A DNA stretch of 64,000 nucleotides. It comes from Megascapheus bottae (lineage: Eukaryota; Chordata; Mammalia; Rodentia; Geomyidae). Shown here one piece after another: positions 45,466-57,049 of the stretch (the first letter of the stretch is position 1; every line of letters begins with the position of its first letter). Both the position numbers and the translations under genes were made by a program. The notes under the pieces were generated by a model, which saw only the letters and a program-made list of their open reading frames with translations, did no database searches and was not told where the DNA came from. The stretch lies in contig JANJXV010000013.1 of assembly GCA_024803745.1 (NCBI GenBank), positions 31,600,001 to 31,664,000 on the forward strand, in the 5' to 3' direction.

Positions 45466-46770
45466 ACACTTGATCCTGTATGGAGGAGTCCTCCAGAGTG
45501 GTTCTTTTGGGAGCCAGTTGGAAATATTAGATAGGTGAGTGTGTGTACACGTGTGTAGAGTCAGAGAAAGGGAGGCACAACAGATATCAGGCAGATCAGG
45601 ATGTATCCAAGATCGAAAGAAACAAAGTGATGCATTCATGTAGAACATCATTCAGAAATTTCATATACATGATCACACCAGTCTCTCATAGTCAGTTATG
45701 TGTGTTGTTGCTGGCATTGCTAACAATGGCCAAATGGAAAGGGGATATCACAGTGGATGTCACATTACAACCCCATCTACCATACAACAGCTGCCTTAAG
45801 AAGTCAGTCCCATGTTTCCTCGGGGGTTTCTTCTTGCTTGAAATCTAGACCCATTTAAAAAGTAGGACTGTGCTCCATGTTTTCAAGTTCATTAACTACG
45901 GTCCCTCCAGCAAGTTATGAGTCCAGACACCACCCAGGCTTCGCTGAACACATTTCTGAGGCCCCAACAAGACTGACCAACATTGTGTGGCAAGAAGCCA
46001 GCATTCTTATTTCCTGAGGTTGGACGTCTGGGAGGCCTCTTCTGGGCGTCTCGGCACGTTTCCCGGCATACAGCTGCTGTGGCAGAGTGGGGATAAATGT
46101 TTCAGTATTCAACTGGGAAACCGCATGAGAGAGTATTTGGGGAATAGAAACCCTCCTCTCTTGTCAGTGTCAGGGAAAAAAAGTACAAACCAGGGCCATC
46201 TGGAGAACCTGGATGGAGACCTGTTAGTATAGTACCAGAGGAGTCCCCAATCCTGGGAAGAGCAGAGGAATCCAGTCGTCTCCCAGTCCTCAGCTGTATC
46301 CGCAGACCTCAAAGGAGGAAATCCATGCCAGGCCTATGGTAGTGTGTGTGGCTGACTGACTGGCTGGCTGTGGAGTCCCCAAATTCTGTCTGGTTCCTTT
46401 GCTGGAGAGTCACAAGAAGCTTCTCTTTTGTGGGGGCCTGGGGTTCATCCTGGAAGATCCTAGACTCCTTCTTCCTTCTTCCAGATGTGCTAGAAGGAGC
46501 CTGTTTCGCATTTCTGCTGAACAAATTAGTTACACCTTTTGGGTTTTCTCACACAGCCCACACATAAAAACATGCCCGAGGGCTCTGGAGAATGTCCCAA
46601 TGGCCACAGAACCTCTGGAAAAACACTTGGAGAGCTGTCGGAGGTAGGACCAAGACCTTCCTTTTGAAGTTGCTTAATTGGGTGGGGAAACTTGCCAAAA
46701 GCCCTCCCCAAAAGAAAGGAGGAGAGAATCCATGGAGAATGTAATTCAATGAATTTCTTCATTGGATGGT
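45466..46770. other. Unrecognised unique sequence, somewhat GC-richer
   Basis: Many overlapping short open frames on both strands (60-101 codons), as expected where stop codons are rarer. No domain, splice-flanked exon or CpG island can be supported. Confidence 0.4.
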
Positions 46771-46775
46771 GATGA

Positions 46776-46880
46776 TGAAGGAGGAGGAGGAGGAGGAGGA
46801 GGAGGAGGAGGAGGAGGAGGAGGAGGAGGAGGAGAAGGAGGAGGAGGAGGAGAGTAATGGTGGTGGTGGTGGTGATGGTG
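46776..46880. repeat. (GGA)n followed by (TGG)n
   Basis: About 25 GGA units with one AAG interruption, then TGG units from 46858. All-purine then G-rich plus strand. Confidence 0.98.
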
Positions 46881-47089
46881 ATACTGCTAGCCACCATTTA
46901 TTATATATTGTTTGCCAAAGACTTAAATGTTTATTCATTCGGTAAAGTCCTCATCACATTATTTTATTTTACTCTCATGGCACCTCTCTATAAGCATGAT
47001 TTTTCTAGATGATAAGGCTGACTGGGTATGATATGCCTATTTTCCCTCAAGGTTTTTGAGATGGAGACAAAATGTATACAGATATTTTT
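46881..47089. other. Unrecognised unique sequence
   Basis: Nothing recognised. Confidence 0.35.
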
Positions 47090-47600
47090 CTTTTTTGCTT
47101 CAACATTTTCTTGCTCAATAAATACTTGCTGAGCATCTGCTGGATGCCAGGCATTGTTCTAAGGAAATGGCATACCGTAGTGAACACGTGGCACTTATAT
47201 CTTGACAGTGAGACAGACAAGACATATGGGCTTACAGCATATTAGAACTACAGGAAGTTCAGCAAGTTATAAATAGAGGGAATATTAGAGAGGTAAAAGG
47301 GGAACTTGTCATCTTATAGTGGACAGTAAGGATTGTGATTCCTAAACAGATTGTCACTCCAAAATAGAGAACTAATTTAAGAGAGTAAGTCATCTAGGTA
47401 AAGTGAGTCACAGATAGGGGGACAAATGCGAAGGTCCAGAGGTGGGAAATTTGGTGTTGAACAGTAGAGACCACTGTGGTAAAAGTAATTCAAAGACAGA
47501 AGGAAATGAGGTCAGAAAGGAAGTGAGAGCCAAAAGCACGTGATCTTAAAAGTCATTGTGAGTGCAAATGAAGAAGTCCAAAGAGTGTTGACGAGTATTT
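47090..47600 (+). mobile_element. L2-like remnant, long
   Basis: 'gctgagcatctgctggatgc', 'caggcattgttctaagga', 'gagacagacaagacatat', later 'gaaatgaggtcagaaagga' and 'gatcttaaaagtcattgtg' follow the remembered L2-type order over 500 bp. Confidence 0.6.
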
Positions 47601-48709
47601 GAAAGGCTGCCATGTACAACTGTAAGCCTTGTGTTTGCCTGTTCTACCTACTACTAGGTACACTACTAGGTTCTACTAATGATACCCTCATCCTAACAAG
47701 CATATTTAGCAATTAGAACTTAGCTGAATTGTTTGGACCATGGGATTCTTTTTAAAAACAAAACAAAACAAAACTAGGACTTCTTCACAACTTTGTTTCT
47801 TGGGCCAGGGTAGGAAAGTGCAAAAATAAGAATAGTACAAAAATATTTAGGTGTCCAAAAAAAAAAAAAAGGGAATAGTTCCTGATAGGATAGTGGTAAA
47901 TAAGAGAGGATAGCAGTAAACTTGAAGGTGACATCTAAGACATTTTGAGAGGCAAAATGAGAGCATTAGATTAAATCTAAAGGATAAAGAATAGTGACAC
48001 ATATAATAGAGTTCATAAATTAGAAGAAGGGATAGCATTTCCTTACTAAAGAGTTTAGGCAATAAATATAGGATAAAATACACAATGTTCACTGAAACTC
48101 CACAGTAATAATTGCTCCAAGAGATATCAGCCACTGAATTCTAAAACTGGGGGCTGAAATATTTTGAGGGTTTCAAACTCTCTTCTCCAAAAAATTATAT
48201 TGACCAGTTACAAAGGGGGAATGTTATGTGTGTGGGGGAGAGATAACAAGAAATATGGTATATGGCACCCTAATTTAAATGATAAACGTTAACCTCACCT
48301 GTCTATAGTGACCTGAAAGTATTGTATTGCTTTCATGAAATGCTTCCTAAAATACATAACTTCAGTTATATCACAGGAAAACATCAGCCAAAACCACACT
48401 GGATAGACATTCTATAAAACAACTGACTGCCCAAAATTCTCAAAAGCTTAGTAAAGACAAGAGACAATTAAAAACAAAAAAACAACAAGCAGAGAAACCT
48501 TTATATAATGCAAGGGACAAAAAGATAGCAGCTAAATGTACTCTAAGCTCCTGAATTATATCCAGAAACAGAAGTGAATATATGTTTAAGTGTATAGTGC
48601 ATGAAGTAAAAGTGGCAAAATTTGAGCAAAACCTGTAGCCAACAGTATAATACCAATGGAAGTACTGAGTTACCTTGTACCACCTGTGCCACTGTTCTCA
48701 TCCTTTTAG
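47601..48709. other. Unrecognised unique sequence
   Basis: No gene. An A14 run lies at 47858-47871 and an AAACAAAAC patch near 47756. Confidence 0.4.
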
Positions 48710-48870
48710 CTTTAGTTATTTTTTGAATAGAGTCTTACATTTTTTGCCCAGGGTTGGCCTTGGACAACCCTGGCTCTCCTATGTAGATTGGAAAAGGGGG
48801 CGATGCCAACATAGTCAGCATGCTTGTTGAAGTGGGGTCTTGATTACTTTTTCTCCTGGCTGGTCTTAAA
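48710..48870 (-). mobile_element. Possible B1/7SL-type SINE remnant
   Basis: 'gaatagagtcttacattttt' and 'tgcccagggttggccttgga' resemble the reverse end of B1/FLAM-type elements. Diverged. Confidence 0.5.
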
Positions 48871-48889
48871 CCACTGTTTTTATTTGTTT

Positions 48890-49123
48890 GTTTTTTGGTC
48901 CATAGTGAGGCTTGAACTCTGGCCTGGGTTCTGTATCTGAGCTCTTCAGTTCAAAGCTAGTGCTCTACCTCTTGAGCCACAGCACCAGTTCTGGTTTTCT
49001 GATGGTTAATTGAAGATAAGAGTCTCACAGTCTTTAGTGCCTGGGCTCACTTTGAATGGTGCTCCTTAGATCTCAGCCTCCTGAGTAGGATTACGGGCAT
49101 AAGCTACTCACTGATGCATGGCT
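48890..49123 (-). mobile_element. Type B SINE
   Basis: Full length: tRNA-like part with 'tgagctcttcagttcaaagc', linker 'ggttaattgaagataagagt', 7SL-like head with 'tctcagcctcctgagtagga'. Confidence 0.93.
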
Positions 49124-49189
49124 TCAAGCTACAGTTTTGCAGTGCATCCACCTTCTGAATTTCAGATGTGACCCATTGGACTTTGATTT

Positions 49190-49345
49190 TTCTTTTCGTT
49201 TCATTCATTTTTAAATCAGCATCACCTAGTTGTACAAGAGGGTTTCATTTTGACATGTCCATACATGTAGATGATGCAGCACAATCATGATCAGATTAAC
49301 TCTCTCTGCCACTCTCGCTCACTTTTGCTCCTCACCTTCCCAAGT
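49190..49345 (-). mobile_element. L1 3' UTR fragment, old type
   Basis: 'ttcattttgacatgtccata', 'catgtagatgatgcagcaca' and 'atgatcagattaactctc' match the 3' UTR segment also seen at 8.07 and 16.63 kb. Confidence 0.7.
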
Positions 49346-49359
49346 CACACTTTTTGATT

Positions 49360-49604
49360 GATTGTTTGATTAATTTTGTGGGTCATAGAGCTTGGACTCT
49401 GGACCTGGGCACTGTCCCTGAGCTCTTCAGCTCAAGGCTACTGCCCTACCCCTTGAGCCACAGCCCCACTTCCCATTTTCTAGTGGTTAATTGGAAATAA
49501 GAGTCTAGCATTTTTTAGTGTCTGGGCTGGCTTTGAACTGTGACCCTCAGCTCTCAACCTCCTGAGTAGCTAGGATTGCAGGCATGAGCCACTGTGCTAG
49601 GCTT
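49360..49604 (-). mobile_element. Type B SINE
   Basis: Full length, 'gagcttggactctggacctg', 'taccccttgagccacagccc', 'ggttaattggaaataagagt', 'caacctcctgagtagctagg', 'gcaggcatgagccactgtgc'. Confidence 0.94.
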
Positions 49605-50645
49605 ATTTTTATTTTTAATGTATTTTATTGTTCTTCTAGACTTGATATACGGAGAGGTTAGTTACTTGAATCAGGTAATAAGTACAGTTGTTTCTAAACC
49701 ATGTCTCTCCTGTCTCTCTTGCCCCGTTTTTCACCCTGCCCCCAAGATACCCACAAGATACCCAGTTCATTTTCTACTTAGTGTCTAGGGAACACCACTG
49801 TTGTATTGTTCACCCTTGTTCCACCTTTTGTGTGACTTACTTGGTCCTACCAAATATACAAAAACTAACAAACAAGACAAAAGAAAAAAAAAGACAGCAA
49901 CAATGCCATCTACAATGTCTCTAATTTCCTTTTCTTAGAGTTCATTTCATGAAATATTATTTCATTTTATTTTTTTAAATATTATTTTATATGATCATAT
50001 GCACAAAGCTTTCAAGCCTTTGTCAACTACTTCAATGCATAGCCTCCCTCGACCTTGGTGTGTGAATGTTTAGATTCCTGTATAATTTATCATGTCTCTT
50101 GTGGATTTTTAGATACATTCTCGTTATGACAGATGAGGGAAACCATGCAGCCTATGTTTCTTTGGCTCTAGCTTTTTATGCATAACATAATTTTCCAAGT
50201 CTTTCCATTTCTTTATGAATGCTATAATAATATTCTTTCTAATGGATAAGTAGAATTTCATTACATATATGTGTGTGTGTATATATATATGAATCACATT
50301 TATAAATAAGTAAGTATATATATATATATAGCACACATACACAAACACACATACATATATATCTCACACTTTCTCAATCCTTTTGTCCATGGAGGGACAT
50401 CCAGGTTGATTCCATATCTTGGCTATGATTTTTTTAAAAATGCTGCAATGAACATGGTTGTGCTGGTGGCTTTAGCGTGGCCTGGTTTGTGGTCCATTGG
50501 ATAAATGCCCAGAAGTGGGATTTCTGAGTCATGGGGATGCTCCACACCCCGTTCCAGAGTGCCCAAACCAACCTTCACAAGCTGCATTGTTCCATTTTCA
50601 CACATGTCCAATAATATTTTTTTTACCATATTAATTCCACTTAAC
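49605..50645 (-). mobile_element. L1 LINE 3' portion, diverged
   Basis: 3' UTR ('gtattttattgttcttctag', 'gaatcaggtaataagtacag'), then reverse ORF2 end: 'agtctttccatttctttatg', 'gtccatggagggacatccag', 'gctgcaatgaacatggttgt', 'ggataaatgcccagaagtgg'. An AT/TG repeat grew inside it at 50263-50360. ORF2 fragments such as IPLLGIYP and TTMFIAA are readable on the minus strand. Confidence 0.85.
50263..50360. repeat. Self-complementary TA/TG microsatellite
   Basis: 'tgtgtgtgtatatatatat' is followed 25 bp later by 'tatatatatatatagcacaca', its approximate reverse complement. Confidence 0.92.
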
Positions 50646-50798
50646 TCTTTATAAGTGCAATACTTTCATTCTCCTTTTGCTAGTGCCACCTCTACCCCCT
50701 TCCAACCCCAGGACCTATGTTACATTCATGTCAATTTTTTTGGTATATGCTAATTGTTCTGTTTTTGTTTCTTTTTTTAAATCATTCAAAACCATGTG

Positions 50799-50895
50799 TT
50801 TCCAGGTCTGTCTTTCTTTCTTTCTTCCTTCCTTCCTTCCTTCCTTCCTTCCTTCCTTCCTTCCTTCCTTCCTTCCTTCCTTCCTTCCTTCCTTC

Positions 50896-50970
<75 letters not shown>

Positions 50971-51167
50971 TCGCTGGTCCTGGGCTTGAGCTCAGGGCCT
51001 GAGCACTGTTCTTGGGATTTCTCAAGGATAGAGCTCTACCACTTGAACCTCAGCACCACTTCCGGCTTTTTTTCTATGTACGTGGTACCGAGGAATCCAA
51101 CCCCGATCTTCCTGAATGCTAGGCAAGTACTCTACCACTAGGCCAAACTCCTGGAGAATTTCCAGGT
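50799..51167 (-). mobile_element. Type A SINE with expanded TTCC/TTTC tail
   Basis: SINE body 50973-51154 ('ctggtcctgggcttgagctc' to 'ccaaactcctgg'). Its tail is replaced by about 160 bp of (ttcc)n then (tttc)n at 50808-50972. 'tttccaggt' at 50799-50807 and 51159-51167 flanks tail and body together. Confidence 0.95.
50808..50972. repeat. (TTCC)n(TTTC)n microsatellite
   Basis: About 70 bp TTCC followed by about 75 bp TTTC, both nearly pure. The 154-codon open frame across it is low-complexity translation. Confidence 0.98.
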
Positions 51168-51270
51168 TTTGATCACTGTGGTTCAGTGTGAAAGTTGTAA
51201 GGAAAGTAGGAAAAAGGTACATGTGATCTTTCAGACTTCTAGAGAAATTTTTTACGAAACATAATATTTA

Positions 51271-51494
51271 AAAATGCCAAGTAAAGTGGGCTGGGAGTTT
51301 TGCCTAGTGGTTAAAGTGCTTGCCTAGCATGCACGAAGAACTGGGTTCCATTCCTTGGTACCACATGTATAGAAAAAGCTGGAAATGGTGGTGAGGCTCA
51401 AGTGATAGAGTTCTAACCTTGAGAAAGTTCAAGGACAGTGTGTAGGCCCTGAGCTCAAGCCCAGGACTGGCAAAAAAAAAAAATGCCAAGTAAA
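51271..51494 (+). mobile_element. Type A SINE
   Basis: 'gggctgggagttttgcctag' to 'aggactggc' plus A12. Exact 15-base duplication 'aaaatgccaagtaaa' (51271-51285, 51480-51494). Opposite in direction to the SINE ending at 51154. Confidence 0.96.
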
Positions 51495-51869
51495 ATCAAA
51501 AGAAAGAAGAACTCAGATCCCAAGATTAAATGTTGTTGTATTGGGGATACATGGCAATAAAGGCCAGAAGTCTATCAGAATTTGATATAGGTCTCGGGAA
51601 AATGGTCCAATGACAATGAAGATGATTTGAGCAAAGTGAATGGAGCTGGGGATGAGAAGCACTGAATTCTGGAGATTCAGTAGAGATGTGAATATTTGCT
51701 GGTCAAACAATATCAGGTAGAATAAAAGAATTAAGAATGACTTTTACTGCATTTGATTCAAACAAGTATACTCCCAACAGCATACAGCCATGAATCCTAA
51801 TAATGTAATGTATATCTCTTACAATCACTCCAACATGAAGGATAACAATATTTCCCAAGTGTTTACACT
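51495..51869. other. Unrecognised unique sequence
   Basis: Nothing recognised. Confidence 0.4.
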
Positions 51870-52045
51870 GAACATTTCCATGTAATTGTCGTCTTCACCT
51901 GTGTTGTAGGTGTTGCCTTTTTTAATGTATAAGACACAGAGACAGAGAAGTTAGGCAGCTTTTCTACAGTCACCAGCTGGTAAGTATTGGAGTTATGTTC
52001 AGAAATGTAGAGCTTGATTCTGGTGCCCACACACTGAACTGCTTA
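51870..52045 (-). mobile_element. MIR remnant
   Basis: 'caagtgtttacactgaacat', 'aagacacagagacagagaag', 'cagtcaccagctggtaagta' in reverse-MIR order. Confidence 0.65.
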
Positions 52046-52059
52046 CTCTCTTCTGCCTG

Positions 52060-52200
52060 CTTTTATAGTTGAGGAAACTGACATTTAGAAGGTTGGATAA
52101 TCTGCCATCATACTGTTCGACTGTGGCAAAGCCAGAATTCTCTGCCAGCTCTGATTCCAAAGCCCAAGCTCTTCACCCTTGTGCTCTGCTGTTGGATCAT
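52060..52200 (-). mobile_element. Second MIR remnant, same direction
   Basis: 'tatagttgaggaaactgaca', 'ctgtggcaaagccagaattc', 'tgattccaaagcccaagctc'. Confidence 0.65.
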
Positions 52201-52340
52201 AGATAGTCATGAATGTGGATAGTTGTTAGATGCCAAGTTCTTTGGCACAGCCTGCAAAAGGTCTGGCTGAGGCCTTTTGGTGTTAAGACATCACTGAAGG
52301 CAGATTAGCTGACCAGGACAACAGCTCTTGGGCCAGGTTG
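52201..52340. other. Unique sequence, nothing recognised
   Basis: No repeat or gene seen. Confidence 0.4.
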
Positions 52341-52560
52341 GTTTTCTAATCCCTAGTTCTTAATGCTGATAAGGGCTAATCCATGTGCCTAAGTGAAAAG
52401 GAGGAGATGTCATTACCAGGCCCAGGGCAGCAACACAGCCACATATGCTATAACCACATGTGACCAGTATTCCCACTGTGCCCAGCAGCCTCTCTGGTCA
52501 GCTGCCAGTTGAAAGGATGGATTAAATCATGCACCATTTTTCATGGGCCAAAGTTCCCTG
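52341..52560. promoter_or_regulatory. Candidate regulatory element (OTX/CRX-like and GATA motifs)
   Basis: TAATCC at 52347-52352 and 52377-52382, GGATTA at 52519-52524, and GATAAG at 52368-52373, in unique DNA. The motif matches are seen; that they act as an enhancer is inference. Confidence 0.22.
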
Positions 52561-53936
52561 TTTTACCATCCTATTCTATTAAAGGCTTTTCCTACCCCCC
52601 CTGACCCACAAAGCACAGAGAAAAATTCTCAAGCGTCTGAAAAGTAGAAATAAGGCTTTCCTGCAAGAACAGATAATGTAAAAATGATTAACCCTGAGTG
52701 AGTGCATAACAACTAACCCTAAATGCTCACATAGGGGTTAGTGAGTTTTATTTCTTTATACTTTTAAGAATATTTAACAAGTTTAATAATATATTTAATA
52801 TATGTTTGATAATTATCGCAAAGAAAAACCTGATTTTGGACTCAGAAATAAAGACTCCCTACAGTATTAATACTAGGATCACTATTTTACTGTTTGTGTA
52901 ATCATGAATTATTGAAGTCATGATGGGGTCCTCTATCTGAAGGAGTAAATGCAAGCTCATCATAGAGTATTTCCAAAGATGAACTGAAATAGTGTATACA
53001 AATAATTTTGTTTCAGGTAACTTAGCAGTAACTTCTAGCTACTTTATATGATAATGAAGACTCTGAACTTTTCAATTACACTGGATTTCTTCCCCTCCCC
53101 ACCTCCTTGCTCTTCTTGGTCTTTAATCCCTCTTCTGGTGCAAATTCACCTCATTGTCACACTAAAGGATGCCTGAGAAAAGAGGAGCTACTTCAATGGA
53201 GATCTGAATGACAGTGGATGGGAGGGAGGTTTCTCAGGGGAAAAAGTAATCATTTCATCCTTAGTAAAAATGTCCAAGGAAGTCTACTGCTTTTTGTTAT
53301 TCCCTTTCTCCCACAAGCACACCCTCTGTGTCTCCAGTAAATTGGACTTTCAAAGGTAAATGTAAATTCTAGTGTTAATTTATTTAAAGTAAATTATTCA
53401 GAGAGTCATATGTCAGCAAACCTCATTTTGTGGCACTATATTAATGTCTTTCTTAAATACAGCTCGCCCTTTTTAAAAGCCATTTTATGGGTCCAGGAAA
53501 TCTGTCTATTACAAAGAAGTGCTTATTGTAAAGGATGTTTTAGTCCTCGGGTTCAATTAGGGAGAGAGCCTGGGTCAGTGGGAATCCTATATGTGAATGG
53601 CATTAACAGCTGAGCTGTAGTAGACAAGTGGGGAGCCCACTATAGCACGTGCTTTTTACCCGGCAATTTCACCAGGCTGCAGGGAGCCTGCTGACAGAAT
53701 CTGACCAATCTGGTTTCTTGAAAAAGGCAAGCTCTAAGTAATGATTTCTAGGCACTGTGGTCTTCCCTTCTCTCTGCATTTGGGAAAAATGTGTCTGTCT
53801 TTCCTATATGGCGGTTACTGATATCAAGTAAATAGCTGCTAAATGCTTTGAAAAATTGAAAGTCTTAGAAATTTAATAATTAAATTATATCAGCATATTA
53901 ATGATTACTATTACTATTTTTCTGATCATGATTTTT
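52561..53936. other. Unrecognised unique sequence
   Basis: No gene or nameable repeat over 1.4 kb; AT-rich at 52740-52830 and 53850-53935. Confidence 0.4.
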
Positions 53937-54172
53937 TTGTTGTTGTTGGTGATTGTAGGTCTTGAACTCTGGGCCTGGGTGTTGTCACTGAGCTCTTCAG
54001 CTCAAAGCTACCACCATACCCCTTGAACCACAGGGCCGCTTCCTGTTTTCTGGTGGCTAATTGGAGAGAAGCATCTCATTGACTTTAGTGTACTTGCTGG
54101 CTTTGATCCAAGATCCTCAGATCTCAGCCTCCTGAGTAGTTAGGATAACAGGTGTGAGCCATCGTGCTGGGC
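53937..54172 (-). mobile_element. Type B SINE
   Basis: Full length: 'ggtcttgaactctgggcctg', 'taccccttgaaccacagggc', linker 'ggctaattggagagaagcat', head 'tctcagcctcctgagtagtt'. Confidence 0.94.
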
Positions 54173-54344
54173 TCATTGTAGTATCTTAAGTAAACAGGAT
54201 TAAATAAGTTTTTCCATCTTCTTCTGGATAAATTGTCATTATTAGGTTCTTCTAAGTCCGTTATATTTTTCTTTATTTTCTTTGGTTCTCAAAGAACTTC
54301 ACTTAACATCCCTACCAATTTTCATAATGTCTTTAATGTTATTC

Positions 54345-54356
54345 TTTTCTTTCTTC

Positions 54357-54432
<76 letters not shown>

Positions 54433-54433
54433 G
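54345..54433. repeat. (TTTC)n microsatellite
   Basis: About 20 TTTC units, at the tail side of the next SINE. Confidence 0.98.
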
Positions 54434-54439
54434 CCTTGC

Positions 54440-54690
54440 TTTTCTTTTTAAATTTTGCTAGTCTTGTGGCTTAAAGTTAGAGCCTGGGCACTGTCCTTGA
54501 CCTTTTGTGTTAAAAGCTAGTACTCTACCACTTGAGCCACAACTCCACTTCTGGCTTTCTTATTTGGTAGGTAATTGGAGAGAAAAATCTCATGTATATT
54601 TTCACCTGGGCTGGTTTTGAGCCATAACCCTCAGATCTCAGCCTCCTGAGTAGCTAGGATTACAGAAGGGAGATACTGGCACTGGGCTTT
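54440..54690 (-). mobile_element. Type B SINE
   Basis: 'ttttgctagtcttgtggctt', 'gtactctaccacttgagcca', linker 'ggtaattggagagaaaaatc', head 'tctcagcctcctgagtagct'. The TTTC tract upstream is its likely expanded tail. Confidence 0.93.
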
Positions 54691-55639
54691 AGGGTATTAT
54701 TAAAATACAAATGTTCACATGCGTATCAGTATTTTTTATGTATGGGTTTGTATGACTGGAATTGCTTTCTAGATCTCTTGTTTTTAGTTCATTACTTAAC
54801 ACAGCCACACAGGATCTCAAGGTATGCATTCACCATCTGCAACCAATGAACTCTCCAACTAGCTACTGCACTGACTTGTGTGCCACTCCTTATGCTCATG
54901 AGACTGTGTTTGAAATCTATGCCCAGAGGTAGAACTGAACAAAAAAATAAACAGGCAATTTCCAGAATACAAAATCCAAGAGCATTTAACTATTTCCTCA
55001 AATATATTTATATAATCATAAAAATCTAAATTAAAGAAAGAGCTATCACTTTGACAACATCTTAGACAGGCAGTAATCAGCAAGCTCAATGGTACCTAGT
55101 ACAGGTAGGAATGAAGACTACAGGACCTCACCCACTGCTGCTGGAGAAGGGTTGGGGGTGCAGTGGCTTGAGAGAGTTATCTAGCAATATTACCTACATC
55201 CAGATACGTGTCATCTTGGGTGGATATGATTTTCAGAATTAAAATGATTAAACACTTAGTTCCCATCATGAACAATTATTCAACACTCACAAATATAGGA
55301 TTCCTTAGCTCTACTAGCTGCTAGAGAGAGCCAGATCAATGAGCCACTCACATGTGGTCCTTTATCTTACAGAAATTAAGATGTGGACAGAACTATTTGA
55401 TCATCTCTGCTTCACCAACGAATAGAAGTGTCTGGTTCACTTTAGGAATTCAAGACATGTTTGCTCAACAAGTGAATGAGAAGCAGCAGATATTACCCAT
55501 CCTACTACTTCCCAGTGATGCCAAGTGGCATAGCCCTGAGCCCCTAGGATGAATCCCAGGCAAAGGGTACTTTTTGTTCTGTATTTCAGTCCTCTGAGTG
55601 AATCATATATCCCTCCCTAAAAACTATACATGATTGGCA
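54691..55639. other. Unrecognised unique sequence
   Basis: No gene or repeat recognised. Confidence 0.4.
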
Positions 55640-55860
55640 TTCATTATCTTCTAATCACTTGGCTAAGTTCCTTTTAATCCTTTTATATTCAGTGTTATAC
55701 ATACTACATTATTATGCATTATGCATACTACATTATTATGCTCCAAGCCTAGCAGCCCTGGAGCTGCTAGGCCTGGAGCTGAGATGAAGCTTGCCTAAGA
55801 CCACACAGCTTTGAAGGTATAGCCTAGATTGCATCACAGGTCTGTTTGCTCTAGGGCTTA
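55640..55860 (-). mobile_element. Possible MIR remnant with local rearrangement
   Basis: 'tgcctaagaccacacagctt' matches the reverse MIR core (cttgcccaaggtcacacagc). Ahead of it lie an 18-base direct repeat (55700-55717, 55724-55741) and a 9-bp-stem hairpin (55747-55755 / 55764-55772). Confidence 0.5.
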
Positions 55861-57049
55861 TGTTCTGTCCTGTAGTATAGCAGTATGCTTGGGTGGGTGT
55901 GTCTGCATTTAACCCTATGGTGGTGCCTGTAGCATCTTGATATGTACATATTATATTCCTGACAAATATTTGAAAAAAAATGAAGACTTTTTTTAATCAC
56001 TCTGAAGGCGTTGGTTCCCACTCGATGGTTGACAAGAAATAGAAAATTACAAATCCAGATTCCTCTTCCCTCCCCTCTGACAACACAGCTCTCATTAGCA
56101 GAAAAAAATCTCATTAAAATGAAAGTTCACACTTTGCCTTAGCCCCTCCCAGGAGCCTCAGCTAGCACCATCCCAAATAATTTTGAAAGTTCAGGGTTGA
56201 AAAGATTTATAGCATCCTTTAGCTACCAAGGATGTATTCCTATTGATCCTGTTTCCAGAGCTTTGCTCAGGGCACAAGGAGTGATTGAAATGCTAAATTT
56301 CTACCAGGTTCACTGCAAAATCAACCAGACAGCCTAGGTCTCCTTTGGAATCCAGAGCTGAAGGCAGGAAGTCACTGAGTCACACATTTTCTATTCATTC
56401 CTGGTGGGGAAATATTCTCCCTTTATCCAAATTTAATACAAGAGTTTTTTGGGGGGTGGGTGGGCTAATTTTTCAAATTTCCCTTCTAATAAGATACTAA
56501 TTATCTCATGACTCCTATGATACTATGTTGGTCCTAGACCTCGCTCTCACTCTGCTGATCAAGATTGGTTCTAAATGATATTTGTCTTTCAGTTAGTCTT
56601 TTAACACTCTGAGATCAGAGATCTATACACGCCCCAACATTTGCAACAGACTCTGATGTTGGAAATGTTGGATTAAAGACAAACATACACACCAGTCAAT
56701 TTTCACAGCAAGAGTTCAGGCAATGAGAGGAGGATACTAGTGCCATGAATAAGTTATAAATGCTAAACTTCAGTTTTAAGACTCTGGAAGGCAGGGACAT
56801 CATTTGTTTTATGTTCAGGCAAAAGAGTTCTCATTCACTGATTAAAACTGTGTAAGGAATGACACAGTAAATGTGTGCAGATTATCTCTTCTCATCACAT
56901 GTACAATAGACATCATCAGTTGCTGAGCAGTTAGAAAGCCATTACTAGTTCTGGGAGATGACAATAACCAAGGTGCCATACTATTAGAATGATTAAGTTA
57001 TTTATATTTATTATGAATGTATGTACATATGTATGTATTTATTCTGTGC
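55861..57049. other. Unrecognised unique sequence
   Basis: No gene or nameable repeat. A G-rich patch 'ggggggtgggtggg' sits at 56450-56463. Confidence 0.4.

Noticed and set aside
45915..46647. Cluster of frames of 65-82 codons on both strands, suggesting a GC-rich exon
   Set aside because: Stop codons are rarer because of base composition. CpG is sparse, and no frame shows family features.
50677..51141. 154-codon open frame, the longest after the L1 ORF2 remnant
   Set aside because: It is the translation of a TTCC/TTTC microsatellite (FLPS, FLSF runs) running into an antisense SINE; no real protein.
56120..56150. Nuclear-receptor-like word agttcacactttgcc
   Set aside because: Only one half-site is good; such words are common by chance.
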